64,000 nucleotides of DNA from Mesorhizobium hawassense (GTDB lineage Bacteria > Pseudomonadota > Alphaproteobacteria > Rhizobiales > Rhizobiaceae), in the NCBI RefSeq assembly GCF_003289945.1, contig NZ_QMBP01000001.1, positions 62,001-126,000 on the forward strand. Reading direction: 5' to 3'. Below are positions 50,062 through 59,489 of this stretch, piece by piece (the first letter of the stretch is position 1; every line of letters starts with the position of its first letter). Below the pieces are notes generated by a model. The model saw nothing but the letters and a program-made list of their open reading frames with translations. It had not been told where the DNA came from and ran no database searches. The position numbers were made by a program, and so were the translations under genes.

Positions 50062-51264
50062 ATGACCACCAGTGAACATTCAGAACCGACGCGGCTTCGC
50101 ATGGTGGCTGCCGACAGCTGGCGGTTCGGCCTGGTCGCTCTGATCGCATTCCTGACGCTCGTCGACCTGTTCGCCACTCAGGCCATCCTGCCTTCGCTGG
50201 TGACCAAATTTGGCGTCACCCGCGCGACCATGGGCTTCGCCGTCAATGCCAGCACCTTCGGCATGGCGGTGGCGGGTATTGCGGTCGCGCTTTTCGGCCG
50301 CCGCATCGATCGCCGCAATGGCATCTGGATCAGCCTGGCAATTCTGGCAATTCCGACGACGCTGCTTTCCCAGACCGACAACATTGTGGTCTTTGCCTTG
50401 CTGCGTGTGATGCAGGGCCTCTGCATGTCGACCGCGTTCACGCTGACTATGGCTTACCTGGCCGAGCATTTTTCCGCGCGGCAGACGACGAGTGCGCTTG
50501 CTGCTTATGTAACGGGCAACGTCGCCAGCAATTTCTTCGGCCGGCTGATGTCGGCCGCCGTCGCCGACACGTTCGGGATATCCACCAACTTCCTGACGTT
50601 CGCCGCTCTCAACCTGTTCGGCGCCGCTCTAGTCTGGTTCACGCTGCAAAAGACATCCGCAATGATGCGTGCCGACACGGCGGGCGGGCCCGCCCGCGCA
50701 GCCTGGAAAGGTCCGCTGAGCAATGCCGAGCTGCGCGCCTGCTTCGCGATCGGCTTCCTGATCCTGTTCGTCTTCATAGGCACGTTCACCTATGTGAACT
50801 TTCAGCTCGTCGCCGCGCCGCTGTCGCTGTCGCCCATGGCGCTGGGTCTGGTGTATTTTGTCTTCCTGCCTTCGATGCTGACCACACCGCTCGCCGGGCG
50901 CGTCGCGGCGGGTCTCGGTCCGCGAGGCGGAATCGGCGCGACGCTCGGACTGGCGATCGTCGGGCTGCTTCTGCTGCTAGCGGCCAGGCTTCCGGTGGTT
51001 CTTGCTGGGATGGCACTCGTCGCCATCGGCACCTTCCTGGCGCAGGCAATCGCCACAGGACACGTCAGCCGGACCGCCTCGCGCGATCGCGCCGCCGCCA
51101 GCGGCATCTATCTCGCGTCCTACTATGCGGGCGGGCTCGCCGGCAGCTTCGTCATTGGACAGCTCTACGATCGCGCCGGCTGGACCGCGTGCGTGTGCGT
51201 GCTCTCCGCGGTTCTTGCTGGTGCGATCATGACCGCGCGTGTGCTGCAAAGGCCGAGGACGTGA
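50062..51264 (+). CDS. MFS transporter (drug/metabolite efflux type)
   Basis: A 400-residue major facilitator with twelve predicted membrane helices. The motif-A-like loop is ALFGRRIDRRNGIWIS, and LLRVMQGLCMSTAFTLTMAYL follows in helix 4. It is typical of the YnfM/aromatic or drug efflux group. The substrate is not evident. It lies between the cupin and DUF302 genes on the same strand, and probably forms a transcription unit with them. Confidence 0.87.
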   Translation: MTTSEHSEPTRLRMVAADSWRFGLVALIAFLTLVDLFATQAILPSLVTKFGVTRATMGFAVNASTFGMAVAGIAVALFGRRIDRRNGIWISLAILAIPTTLLSQTDNIVVFALLRVMQGLCMSTAFTLTMAYLAEHFSARQTTSALAAYVTGNVASNFFGRLMSAAVADTFGISTNFLTFAALNLFGAALVWFTLQKTSAMMRADTAGGPARAAWKGPLSNAELRACFAIGFLILFVFIGTFTYVNFQLVAAPLSLSPMALGLVYFVFLPSMLTTPLAGRVAAGLGPRGGIGATLGLAIVGLLLLLAARLPVVLAGMALVAIGTFLAQAIATGHVSRTASRDRAAASGIYLASYYAGGLAGSFVIGQLYDRAGWTACVCVLSAVLAGAIMTARVLQRPRT

Positions 51265-51304
51265 GACTCAAATGAAACTTCGCAACCCAATCAAGGAGAC
51301 TGAA

Positions 51305-51769
51305 ATGGCTAACCACCTCAAGGCCCTGCTTGCCGGCGCCGCCCTGCTGATGTCGCTTGTCCTTCCGGCCGCCGCCTCGGATGGCGTCGTCACGGTGAAG
51401 AGCGGCTATTCCGTCGCCGAGACCGTCGCGCGCATCAAGAAGGATGTCCTCAAGAAGGGCATCAAGTTCTTCGGTGTCATCGACCAGGCACAGCTCGGCA
51501 AGAATGCAGGCAATGACGTCAGGCCGTCGCGGCTGGTGATGTTCGGCAACCCGGCGCTCGGCACGACCTTCATCACGTCCAATCCGGAAGCCGGGCTCGA
51601 CTGGCCGGTGCGGGTGCTGGTCTATCAGACCGCCGACGGTTCGGTTTACGCCGCCTACAGCGATTTCGACTGGATCGCCAAGCGGCATGGCATTACCGAC
51701 CGTGCGCCGCAGTTCAAGATGGCCACCGAGGTCATCCAGTCCGTCACCTCGACGGTGAAGAAAGACTGA
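51305..51769 (+). CDS. DUF302-family exported protein
   Basis: A 154-residue protein with start 51305 after AAGGAGAC and a signal peptide (ALLAGAALLMSLVLPAAAS). The DUF302 core is VKSGYSVAETVARIKKDVLK, GIKFFGVIDQAQ, LVMFGNPALGT and LDWPVRVLVYQTADG. DUF302 proteins are small periplasmic or cytoplasmic proteins often found with redox and metal genes; the role is unknown. It is convergent with the LysR gene at 51824. Confidence 0.82.
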   Translation: MANHLKALLAGAALLMSLVLPAAASDGVVTVKSGYSVAETVARIKKDVLKKGIKFFGVIDQAQLGKNAGNDVRPSRLVMFGNPALGTTFITSNPEAGLDWPVRVLVYQTADGSVYAAYSDFDWIAKRHGITDRAPQFKMATEVIQSVTSTVKKD

Positions 51770-51823
51770 GCTGCGGGACTTTGCCGGATCCGATGCCGGG
51801 CAGGCGCGGATAGGTTGGCGTTG

Positions 51824-52741
51824 CTACTCGGCGGCGGACAGTGCCTTCGCCCGCTCGCCGAACCATTTCTTTTGCGTTGCCTCTCGCACCAATGCGCCTA
51901 CCGCCGGTGAATGTCTGCGACCGCGCACCGTCACGAGATTGACCTCGCGCCAGAATTCCGGCTCCGTGATCGGCAAGGGCACCACGCCGGGATGCTTGGC
52001 GGTGTGCTCAGGCATGAATCCGAAGCCGAGCCCGGCGGCGATCATCGCCAGCGTCCAGTCGTCACGATCGCTCCAGTAGACGGGACTGACCGTCACGCCT
52101 TGCTCCGCGAGGATCGCATCCGCGTAGCCCGCAAACTCGCAATTGTTGCGATGGATGTAGCTTTCGTTGCTCATATCCTTCACCCGCACCACACGCTGGT
52201 TGGCAAGGCGATGAGCCAGGTGAACGGCCATCACCATCTGCTCCTGAAACAGCGGCAGGGAGTGCACTTCTTCGTCAGCGACGTTGGAGGGCAATGCATA
52301 AATGGCGGCTTCGATGTCGCCCTCGAGCAGCCTTCGTCTCAGGCTTACGGCATCGGCATCGCAAAGGTGCAGCTCAACGCCAGGGTGATGCGCGCGCACC
52401 GCCGCGATGAGTTCGATGATCTCGTCGGGGGCGATCGTGCTCATGATGCCGACCTTGAGCGGCATCCGTTTCAGGTTCACGTATTGCTCGGCGATCTGCT
52501 TTGCTTGTCGGGAATTCTCGAAGACGCCCTCGAGGTAGCTCTCGACCATGCGGCCGAGCTCCGTAAGGTGAGTGAAACGACGCTCACGATGGAACAGCGC
52601 CCCGCCAAACTCGTCTTCCAGCAGCTTGATCGCGCGCGACAGCGCCGGCTGCGTGACGTTGCATTGCTCGGCCGCCCTGGTGAAATTCAACTCCTTGGCG
52701 ACGGCCAAGAAATATCTGACCTGGCTGATCTCCACTGCCAC
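51824..52741 (-). CDS. LysR-family transcriptional regulator 2
   Basis: A 305-residue LysR regulator. The HTH is YFLAVAKELNFTRAAEQCNV and TQPALSRAIKLLEDEFG. The effector domain contains KVGIMSTIAPDE, EGDIEAAIYALPS and GLGFGFMPEH. It is divergent from the 3-hydroxybutyrate dehydrogenase gene with 263 bp between, so it may control the bdhA-patatin-NDH2-reductase-peroxiredoxin series. It is closely related to LysR 1 in the HTH and in the acidic region. Confidence 0.9.
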   Translation of the reverse strand: MAVEISQVRYFLAVAKELNFTRAAEQCNVTQPALSRAIKLLEDEFGGALFHRERRFTHLTELGRMVESYLEGVFENSRQAKQIAEQYVNLKRMPLKVGIMSTIAPDEIIELIAAVRAHHPGVELHLCDADAVSLRRRLLEGDIEAAIYALPSNVADEEVHSLPLFQEQMVMAVHLAHRLANQRVVRVKDMSNESYIHRNNCEFAGYADAILAEQGVTVSPVYWSDRDDWTLAMIAAGLGFGFMPEHTAKHPGVVPLPITEPEFWREVNLVTVRGRRHSPAVGALVREATQKKWFGERAKALSAAE

Positions 52742-53004
52742 GCTCCCTCATCGGGCGCGCGCACGGCGCGACCACGCGTTGCCAGGCGATACTACTAGCT
52801 GCCCTTGCGTCAAACAACCCGATCGGTGGATTGATGCCTTGGGCGCGTCGATCTGACCGCCAGCTATCGAATCCATGTCTCAACGGCATTTCCGCGGCCC
52901 GGACCGGCTCGCCATACTGGTTTTCAGATCAGGACCGGGCCCCTGCAGCCCCGTCGACGGCAAACCGCCGGCATTCGCCAGCGGCTCAACACAAGGATGC
53001 GACG

Positions 53005-53787
53005 ATGCTCAATGGCAAGACAGCACTCATCACCGGTTCGACCAGCGGCATCGGCCAGGGCATCGCCGAGGCTTTCGCGGCCCGGGGCTGCAACATCGTC
53101 CTGAATGGCTTCGGCGATGCCGCCGAGATCGAACTTATGAGGGCGAAGCTGGCCGCCGACCATGCGGTCACCGTCCGCTACGACAGTGCGGACATGAGCA
53201 AGGGCGGCGCGATCACCGAGATGATGGACAAGGCCATCGCCGAATTCGGTTCGGTCGACATTCTGGTCAACAATGCGGGTATTCAGCATGTCGCTCCGAT
53301 CGACGACTTTCCGATCGAAAAATGGGAAGCGGTCGTCGCGATCGACCTGATGTCCTCCTTCTATACGATAAGGCGCGCGCTGCAGGCGATGAAGGCGCGT
53401 GGATGGGGTCGTATCATCAACGTAGCATCCGCCCACGCCCTCGTCGCCTCGCCCTACAAATCCGCCTATGTCGCCGCCAAGCACGGCGTGGCCGGCCTGA
53501 CCAAGACGGTCGCGCTGGAAGTCGCCGAACAGGGCATCACGGTCAACGCGGTCTGCCCCGGCTACGTGCTGACCCCGCTGGTCGAAAAACAGATCCCGGA
53601 TACTGCCAAGGCCCGAGGGATCACCGAGGAGGAGGTGATCAAGGACGTGCTGCTGGCGGCCCAGCCGACCAAGCAGTTCGTCACCGTGGCGCAGGTTGCC
53701 GCCCTCTGCTTGTTCCTGGCTTCCGACGACGCGGCCTCGATCACCGGCGCCGTCATGCCGATCGAAGGCGGTTGGACCGCCCATTGA
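53005..53787 (+). CDS. bdhA: 3-hydroxybutyrate dehydrogenase (SDR)
   Basis: A 260-residue short-chain dehydrogenase oxidising D-3-hydroxybutyrate to acetoacetate in polyhydroxybutyrate use. Motifs are TGSTSGIGQGIA, NNAGIQHVAPIDDFP (a family hallmark), active-site Ser in NVASAHALVASPYKSAY, YVAAK and the QPTKQFV segment. ATG 53005 follows AAGGATG. It is directly followed by a patatin phospholipase gene, a pairing common in alphaproteobacteria. The divergent LysR gene may regulate it. Confidence 0.92.
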   Translation: MLNGKTALITGSTSGIGQGIAEAFAARGCNIVLNGFGDAAEIELMRAKLAADHAVTVRYDSADMSKGGAITEMMDKAIAEFGSVDILVNNAGIQHVAPIDDFPIEKWEAVVAIDLMSSFYTIRRALQAMKARGWGRIINVASAHALVASPYKSAYVAAKHGVAGLTKTVALEVAEQGITVNAVCPGYVLTPLVEKQIPDTAKARGITEEEVIKDVLLAAQPTKQFVTVAQVAALCLFLASDDAASITGAVMPIEGGWTAH

Positions 53788-53813
53788 AGCCGGCAACGAG
53801 GAGCAAGACGACC

Positions 53814-54971
53814 GTGAACAAGATCACCAGGAATCCGTCTACGTCCGAACCTCTGCCGGAGCATGGTCGTGCGACCGACGCTGCTGTCCAGCACCAGACC
53901 GTGCTGGTGCTGCAGGGCGGTGGCGCGCTCGGCGCCTATCAGGCCGGCGTCTACCAGGCGCTGTGCGAAGGCGGGATCGAACCGGATTGGGTTATCGGCA
54001 CCTCGATCGGAGCCATCAACGCCGCATTGATTGCCGGAAACCGGCGCGAGGATCGCCTGCCGAGGCTTCAGGAATTCTGGGACGGCGTCAGCCGCAGCAG
54101 TCCGTTCGACGAGTTTTTCCGGATGATGGTTCCGAGCAACATCTTTGCCAATATGGGCACGGTGATGTGCGGCATACCGGGATTCTTCGAGCCGAACCCT
54201 AGCGCAATGTTCGGCGTGAACCGCGAAGTTGGTGTCGAGAACGCGTCCTATTACACGACCGATCCGCTCAAGAGGACTCTGTGCAACTTGGTCGATTTCG
54301 ACTACCTCAACGCCCACCACACGCGGCTTACGGTCGGCGCGGTCAACGTCAACACCAGTGAACTCAAATACTTCGACACGCGCGACATGACTCTGTCGGC
54401 GGCGCACATCATGGCGTCGGGCGCCTTGCCGCCGGCGTTCCCGGCAGTATGCATCGACGGTGAGCCCTACTGGGACGGCGGCATCTATTCCAACACACCC
54501 ATAGAGGTCGTGCTCGACGCGCGTCCGCGCCGCGATGCGCTGATCTTCGCCGTCAACATGTGGCAGCCTCGTGCCACCGAGCCGAAGTCGATTTGGCAGG
54601 TGATGGGACGGCAAAAGGACCTTCAATATGCAAGCCGCGGCCGAAGCCATGTGGCGCGGCAGGAGCAACTGCACCGGCTGCGCCACGTCGTGCGCGAAAT
54701 GGGACGGCTTGTTCCCGAAGAGCGTCGTGATGATCCGATGTTCAAGGAGCTGGCATCCTATGGCTGCCGATCGGTGATGCACCTTGTCCGGTTGCTCTCT
54801 CCACGCCTCGACGGCGAGGATCATACCAAGGATATCGACTTCACTCGCGCGGGCATCCGCACGCGCTGGCAGGCTGGATACGAGCACGGAAAGCGCGTTC
54901 TGACGGAGAAGCCCTGGGAGTGCGAGGTCGACATGCTGCAGGGCATCGTCATCCACGAGTCGCAAGAGTGA
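53814..54971 (+). CDS. Patatin-like phospholipase with DUF3734 C-terminus
   Basis: A 385-residue lipase/acylhydrolase. It has the oxyanion loop VLQGGGALGAYQAGVYQAL, nucleophile GTSIGAINAAL (GxSxG) and the Asp partner in YWDGGIYSNTPIEV, all canonical. The C-terminal DUF3734 region is rich in Arg. GTG 53814 after GAGGAG is used; a longer frame back to 52875 lies antiphase inside bdhA and is spurious. It lies 26 bp after bdhA, so the two form an operon. It may release fatty acids or hydroxyacyl groups, but the substrate is unknown. Confidence 0.88.
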   Translation: MNKITRNPSTSEPLPEHGRATDAAVQHQTVLVLQGGGALGAYQAGVYQALCEGGIEPDWVIGTSIGAINAALIAGNRREDRLPRLQEFWDGVSRSSPFDEFFRMMVPSNIFANMGTVMCGIPGFFEPNPSAMFGVNREVGVENASYYTTDPLKRTLCNLVDFDYLNAHHTRLTVGAVNVNTSELKYFDTRDMTLSAAHIMASGALPPAFPAVCIDGEPYWDGGIYSNTPIEVVLDARPRRDALIFAVNMWQPRATEPKSIWQVMGRQKDLQYASRGRSHVARQEQLHRLRHVVREMGRLVPEERRDDPMFKELASYGCRSVMHLVRLLSPRLDGEDHTKDIDFTRAGIRTRWQAGYEHGKRVLTEKPWECEVDMLQGIVIHESQE

Positions 54972-54997
54972 ACGCCGAACAAAGACGGAGAATCCCG

Positions 54998-56392
54998 ATG
55001 CAGCTCACGACTCCGGGACTGCGCCTCATTCCGGAAGCGGTGCTTGCCGACAACGCCGCGCTCTTTCGCAAGATCCCTGAAACACCCTCGCACCACGACA
55101 GATCCCTGCACCGCGTGGTCATCGTCGGCGGCGGCGCTGGCGGTCTGGAACTCGCGACACGTCTTGGCCGCAGGTTCGGCAAAGGACGGCTCTCGGTCAC
55201 CCTGGTCGATCGCAATCGAACGCATATCTGGAAACCGCTCCTGCATGAGGTGGCATCCGGCGCGCTCAGCGCGTCGCATGACGCGGTCGAATACATCGCC
55301 CATGCCAGTCGCAACCGCTACAGATACCGCATCGGCGAGGTCGTCGGCGTCGATCGCTTAAAGCGCCAGATTTTCGTGGCGCCCAGCTTCGACGACGACG
55401 GCAGGCAGATCATACCGCCGCGTGTCCTTGGCTATGACACTCTGGTCATGGCCGTCGGCAGTCTCAGCAACGATTTCGGCACGCCGGGCGCCGCCCTCCA
55501 CGCGATTGCGCTCGATACCGCCGAACAGGCTGCCCTCTTCAACAGGCGCATGATAGACGCTTGCCTGCGCGCCAATGCGCAATACGAGCAGTTGACCCCC
55601 GGGCAGCTTCATTGCGTCATCGTCGGAGCCGGGGCAACGGGCGTGGAGCTGGCAGCCGAATTGCACAAGTCGATGCGCGAGATCGCTTCGCACAATCTCG
55701 ACAACATCGATTTCGAAAAGCTGATCCGCATCACAATCGTCGAGGCCGGCTCGCGCATCCTGCCCGCGCTTCCGGAACAAATGGCACAAGCTTCGGCGCG
55801 ACTGCTGATCAAGCTGGGCCTGCAGATCCGGTGTGGCATCAAGGTCACCGAAGTGACACAGGAGGGCGTCCGGCTCGGCGAGAAACTGTTTGTTCCTGCC
55901 GAGCTGGTGGTCTGGGCGGCCGGGATCAAGGCGCCGGATTTCCTAACGACTCTCGACGGCCTAGCGACCGACCCGATCAACCGCTTGATCGTGGACGAGA
56001 CCTTGCGTGCCGTAGGAGACGAGCACGTATTCGCCCTGGGAGACTGCGCGAACTGCGTTCTGCCCGGAGAGGAAAGGGCCTTGCCGCCGCGCGCCCAGAC
56101 GGCTCATCAACAGGCCGATCACCTGGTGAAGGTGGTTGCAGCGCGCCTCGCGGGAAAAGCCGCACCGCCTTTCCGCTACCGGGACTATGGGTCTCTCGTG
56201 TCTCTCGCGGACTACGGCGCCTTCGGCAGCCTGATTGGCGGGCTCAAGATTGAAGGGCTGCTTGCCAGGCTCGTGTATCGCTCGCTGCACAAGATGCATC
56301 TCAAGGCGGTGCACGGCCTGACGAAGACGGCACTGGCTTCGATCGGCGAGATGATCGCCAGGCGCGCCAGGCCCCGGATCAAGCTTCACTAG
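54998..56392 (+). CDS. ndh: Type II NADH dehydrogenase (NDH-2)
   Basis: A 464-residue FAD-dependent NADH:quinone oxidoreductase without proton pumping. The FAD-binding motif is VVIVGGGAGGLELA (about 40-53), and the NADH-binding motif is CVIVGAGATGVELAAEL (about 205-221). FALGDCAN is the second FAD contact. The C-terminal segment (ASIGEMIARRARPRI) is amphipathic and may bind the membrane. ATG 54998 follows ACGGAG. It follows the patatin gene by 26 bp and precedes the disulfide-reductase gene by 15 bp. Confidence 0.88.
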   Translation: MQLTTPGLRLIPEAVLADNAALFRKIPETPSHHDRSLHRVVIVGGGAGGLELATRLGRRFGKGRLSVTLVDRNRTHIWKPLLHEVASGALSASHDAVEYIAHASRNRYRYRIGEVVGVDRLKRQIFVAPSFDDDGRQIIPPRVLGYDTLVMAVGSLSNDFGTPGAALHAIALDTAEQAALFNRRMIDACLRANAQYEQLTPGQLHCVIVGAGATGVELAAELHKSMREIASHNLDNIDFEKLIRITIVEAGSRILPALPEQMAQASARLLIKLGLQIRCGIKVTEVTQEGVRLGEKLFVPAELVVWAAGIKAPDFLTTLDGLATDPINRLIVDETLRAVGDEHVFALGDCANCVLPGEERALPPRAQTAHQQADHLVKVVAARLAGKAAPPFRYRDYGSLVSLADYGAFGSLIGGLKIEGLLARLVYRSLHKMHLKAVHGLTKTALASIGEMIARRARPRIKLH

Positions 56393-56407
56393 CGGCGGAG
56401 CGCTGCG

Positions 56408-57754
56408 ATGGAAAAATATGACGTTGTGATCCTGGGCGGCGGCAACGCTGGGATGGGCGTGACTGTCGCGACGCGTGCGGCGGGACTTTCCGTCGCCATG
56501 GTAGAGGCCCGCGATCTCGGCGGCACTTGTCCCAATCGGGGTTGCACGCCGAAGAAGGTGTTGGTCGCCGCGGCCCACGCGCTCGATGAAATCGGCAAGG
56601 CCGATCGTCATGCGATCCGGGTCGACCGGCCTCACCTCGATTGGCGCGCTCTGATCGAACGCGAGAAGGCAGTAATCCGGGACATACCGCTCAGGGTATC
56701 GCGATTGATGGACAAGCGGGGTGTCGATGTAATCTCCGGTGAGGCGAGGTTCATCGGAAGCAATGCCATCCGCGTCAACGATCGGGAGCTCGAGGCCAAG
56801 AACATCGTCATCGCCACCGGTTCCAGACCGCGTCCCTTGCCGATTCCAGGCGCTGAGCTCCTGACCATTTCCGATGATGTCCTGAACGATCCGGAGCTGC
56901 CTTGCGCCGTGGTCTTTGTCGGGGGTGGCGTCATCGCTTTCGAGCTGGGCCACGTCTACGCGCGCGCTGGCGTGGACGTCACGGTCATCGAGGCGCTGCC
57001 GCAACTGCTCGCGGGCTTCGACGCGGACGCGGTTGCGCAGCTTCGGGGAGAAAGCGAGCGGCTGGGTATCGGCATCCATACCAAAGCTTGGGTCAAAAGG
57101 ATCGATGAGTCCAATGGACGATTGCGGGTGAGTTTCGCCAAGGACGGCGTCGAACGCGTGGTGGAAGCGGACCGGGTCGTCAACTGCGCAGGGCGCATGG
57201 CCAATGTCGAAGGCCTCGATCTCGGCGCCGGCGTTGTCGTGCATCGCGAGGGCCGTATCGAGATCGACGATCGTCTGCGCTCGCGTTCAAACCCCGACGT
57301 TTATGTCTGCGGCGACGCCGTGTGGAATTCCCCCCAATTGTCCCCGATCGCGACCTATGAAGGGGGCATCGTCGGCCGCAACATCACCGAAGGACCGAAG
57401 CATCGGCCCGACTACAGCTGCGTGCCGGCCTCGCTTTACAGCGTCCCTGTGGTGGCCGGCGTCGGCTTGACAGAAGCAAAGGCGAAGGAGCTCGGTCTTC
57501 GCATCAAGGTCCACACCAACGACATGCGGGAATGGCTCTCCGCAAGGACATATGCCGAAACGGTGGCATGGTCGAAAATCATCGTCGAGGAAACCACCGA
57601 CCGGATCGTCGGGGCTCATCTGGTAGGTCATTCCGGCGAGGAGCTCATCCATATGTTCGCGCTCGCCATGAAGCATGGCATACCAGCGCGGGCGTTGTCC
57701 GAGATGGTCTGCGCGTTTCCTACTTTTTCGGCCGACATCAGGAACATGATGTAA
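56408..57754 (+). CDS. FAD-dependent pyridine nucleotide-disulfide oxidoreductase
   Basis: A 448-residue flavoprotein of the glutathione/mercuric reductase fold. It has ILGGGNAGMGV for FAD, the redox pair CPNRGC in GGTCPNRGCTPKK, an NAD(P)-binding FVGGGVIAFEL and VYVCGDAV. The C-terminal dimerisation domain ends CAFPTFSADI, where the catalytic His of the HPTxxE motif is replaced by Phe and the Glu is missing. The dithiol is kept but the usual base is not, so the substrate probably differs from glutathione. Linked in a row with NDH-2. Confidence 0.88.
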   Translation: MEKYDVVILGGGNAGMGVTVATRAAGLSVAMVEARDLGGTCPNRGCTPKKVLVAAAHALDEIGKADRHAIRVDRPHLDWRALIEREKAVIRDIPLRVSRLMDKRGVDVISGEARFIGSNAIRVNDRELEAKNIVIATGSRPRPLPIPGAELLTISDDVLNDPELPCAVVFVGGGVIAFELGHVYARAGVDVTVIEALPQLLAGFDADAVAQLRGESERLGIGIHTKAWVKRIDESNGRLRVSFAKDGVERVVEADRVVNCAGRMANVEGLDLGAGVVVHREGRIEIDDRLRSRSNPDVYVCGDAVWNSPQLSPIATYEGGIVGRNITEGPKHRPDYSCVPASLYSVPVVAGVGLTEAKAKELGLRIKVHTNDMREWLSARTYAETVAWSKIIVEETTDRIVGAHLVGHSGEELIHMFALAMKHGIPARALSEMVCAFPTFSADIRNMM

Positions 57755-57895
57755 CGGGCTGAACCGGCGCGGCGAATGGAACATGAACCTCTCGCCGGGC
57801 CGATGCACGCAGGGCATCGAAACGATGCACGAAAAGCATGGCAATTGCCGAGGGACTTTGGTGGTAGCCTGCGTGCGACCGGTGAAAGTGCAGAA

Positions 57896-58600
57896 ATGGC
57901 CGTCGACGACCAGGCAATGACATTCGAGCAGTCCGTCCAGGCCGCCATCGAACTCGATGCGCCCCTCAACGAGCGTCTGGCGGTCGTCGCCGCGGCGGTT
58001 CGACGACTGAATTCGGAGTTCGCGGACGCCGTGGACCGGCTGGTCGAACGGCTCGAGAGACAGGGGGCAGGCGCCATGGCGCCAAGCCCAGGCGAACCCA
58101 TGCCGGGCTTCCTGCTGCCCGACGAGGAGGGCAGGCTTGTCAGCCTGGCGGAGATCCTCGCCAAGGGACCGGCCGTCATCACGTTTCAGCGCGGACATTG
58201 GTGCCCCTATTGCCGCCTGAACGCCATCGGGATTGTCGAGGTGCAGCGCCAGATTTCCGAACTCGGAGGCCAGGTGGTCGCGATCATCCCGGAGCGGCGC
58301 AGATTCGCAAAAGCCATGAAGACGGCAGTCGGCGCTCAATTTCCTTTCCTGATCGACATGGACAACGGCTATGCGCTGTCCCTCAATCTTGCGATCTGGG
58401 TCGGGGCCGAGATGGAACGATTGATGGGGCTGGGCCTCGATGTCCCCAACTACCAAGGTAACAGCAGCTGGTTCCTCCCGATCCCAGCGACCTTCATCGT
58501 CGGAACCGACGGCATCATCACGCATCGCTTTGTGGATCCCGACTACCGCCGGCGCATGGACATTGACGACTTGATCGCGTCGCTCAAGCTGGCTCGCTGA
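57896..58600 (+). CDS. Peroxiredoxin-like (AhpC/TSA) protein
   Basis: A 234-residue thioredoxin-fold protein. It has an N-terminal helical extension (about 1-65), then PGEPMPGFLLPDEEGRLVSL and the active motif RGHWCPYCRLN with a CxxC arrangement. This resembles the AhpC/TSA-like enzymes that reduce peroxides or alkyl hydroperoxides. ATG 57896 gives a compact protein. The in-frame start at 57776 is possible but the extra 40 residues look uninformative. Its end overlaps the convergent LysR 3 gene by 17 bp. Confidence 0.82.
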   Translation: MAVDDQAMTFEQSVQAAIELDAPLNERLAVVAAAVRRLNSEFADAVDRLVERLERQGAGAMAPSPGEPMPGFLLPDEEGRLVSLAEILAKGPAVITFQRGHWCPYCRLNAIGIVEVQRQISELGGQVVAIIPERRRFAKAMKTAVGAQFPFLIDMDNGYALSLNLAIWVGAEMERLMGLGLDVPNYQGNSSWFLPIPATFIVGTDGIITHRFVDPDYRRRMDIDDLIASLKLAR

Positions 58601-59489
58601 CGCCGAATGTGGACCAGTCAGCCGCCCTCAAAAGATTGAGCAGTGTTGTCGCGACCGGTGAGCGAAGCCTGCCGGCAACCGCGTAGACGGAAACGATGCG
58701 CGAAACGTCGAGATCACGAAGCTTGAGCCGGCGGCTGTTGGCGGATCGCGGCGACGTCAGCGACACAAAGCCGATTCCGACATTGGCTTCCAGCAATGCA
58801 AGCAAATCCTGATCGTTTTCTACCTCGTGAGCGGTTCGAGGCGTGTAGCCCTTCGCCGAAAGGCAACGCCACAATTCCTCGCTCGTCTCCCAATAGATCC
58901 GGCTCAGCACCGGTTCCGCCGCTAGCTGGCTCAAGTCGACATCGGCTTCGTTGCGGCGAGCCAGCGGGTGATCGGCATTTACCGCGAGCTCGATTCCTTC
59001 CTGGAAGAGCGGCCAAACATCGAGTCGATCCCAAGCCTGCCCCAGGGGCCCGGCGACCGCCAGTTCGGCCTGGCCTTCCTTAAGCGCTTCTATGACAGCA
59101 CCGGGGGAACCGCGATTGATCTTCAGATGCACGCCCGGATAGGCCCGAAACAGCTCTGTGAACGTGGAAACCAACAGCGCGATGTTGACGCTGTTGGAAA
59201 TGGTGACGTTGAGCGGCGCGACCTCGCTGCTCTGCACGGCCTTGGCAAGGGATTTGGCGGAAGTGGCCGCGTCGTAGCACTGCTGCAGCAGTGGGAGCAT
59301 ACGCCGCCCAAGTTCCGTGAGATGCGAGTGCTGACGCTCCCGGCGAAGGAGCTCGCCGCCCAGCTCGTCCTCGAGCGTCTTGATCGCACGCGTCAAGGCC
59401 GGCTGAGTTACATTGCATTCCTCAGCCGCCCTCGTGAAATTCAGCGTGTTCGACAGGGCCAAAAAATAGCGGACCTGCTGCATCTCCAT
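58584..59489 (-). CDS. LysR-family transcriptional regulator 3
   Basis: A 301-residue LysR regulator with HTH YFLALSNTLNFTRAAEECNV and TQPALTRAIKTLEDELG. The effector domain has LNVTISNSVNIALLV, GQAELAVAGPLG and NVGIGFVS. It is the third LysR gene within 11 kb with nearly the same HTH. It is convergent with the peroxiredoxin gene, and its target is not evident. The region upstream (59490-59961) carries no gene. Confidence 0.88.
   Translation of the reverse strand: MEMQQVRYFLALSNTLNFTRAAEECNVTQPALTRAIKTLEDELGGELLRRERQHSHLTELGRRMLPLLQQCYDAATSAKSLAKAVQSSEVAPLNVTISNSVNIALLVSTFTELFRAYPGVHLKINRGSPGAVIEALKEGQAELAVAGPLGQAWDRLDVWPLFQEGIELAVNADHPLARRNEADVDLSQLAAEPVLSRIYWETSEELWRCLSAKGYTPRTAHEVENDQDLLALLEANVGIGFVSLTSPRSANSRRLKLRDLDVSRIVSVYAVAGRLRSPVATTLLNLLRAADWSTFGVSEPA

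Noticed and set aside
52875..53813. Upstream 313-codon extension of the patatin phospholipase frame
   Set aside because: It overlaps bdhA in another frame and reads as Arg/Gly-rich noise. The GTG at 53814 has a good ribosome site and starts the conserved part.
55961..57244. 427-codon minus-strand frame over NDH-2 and the disulfide reductase
   Set aside because: It spans the junction of two conserved genes on the plus strand. Shadow ORF.
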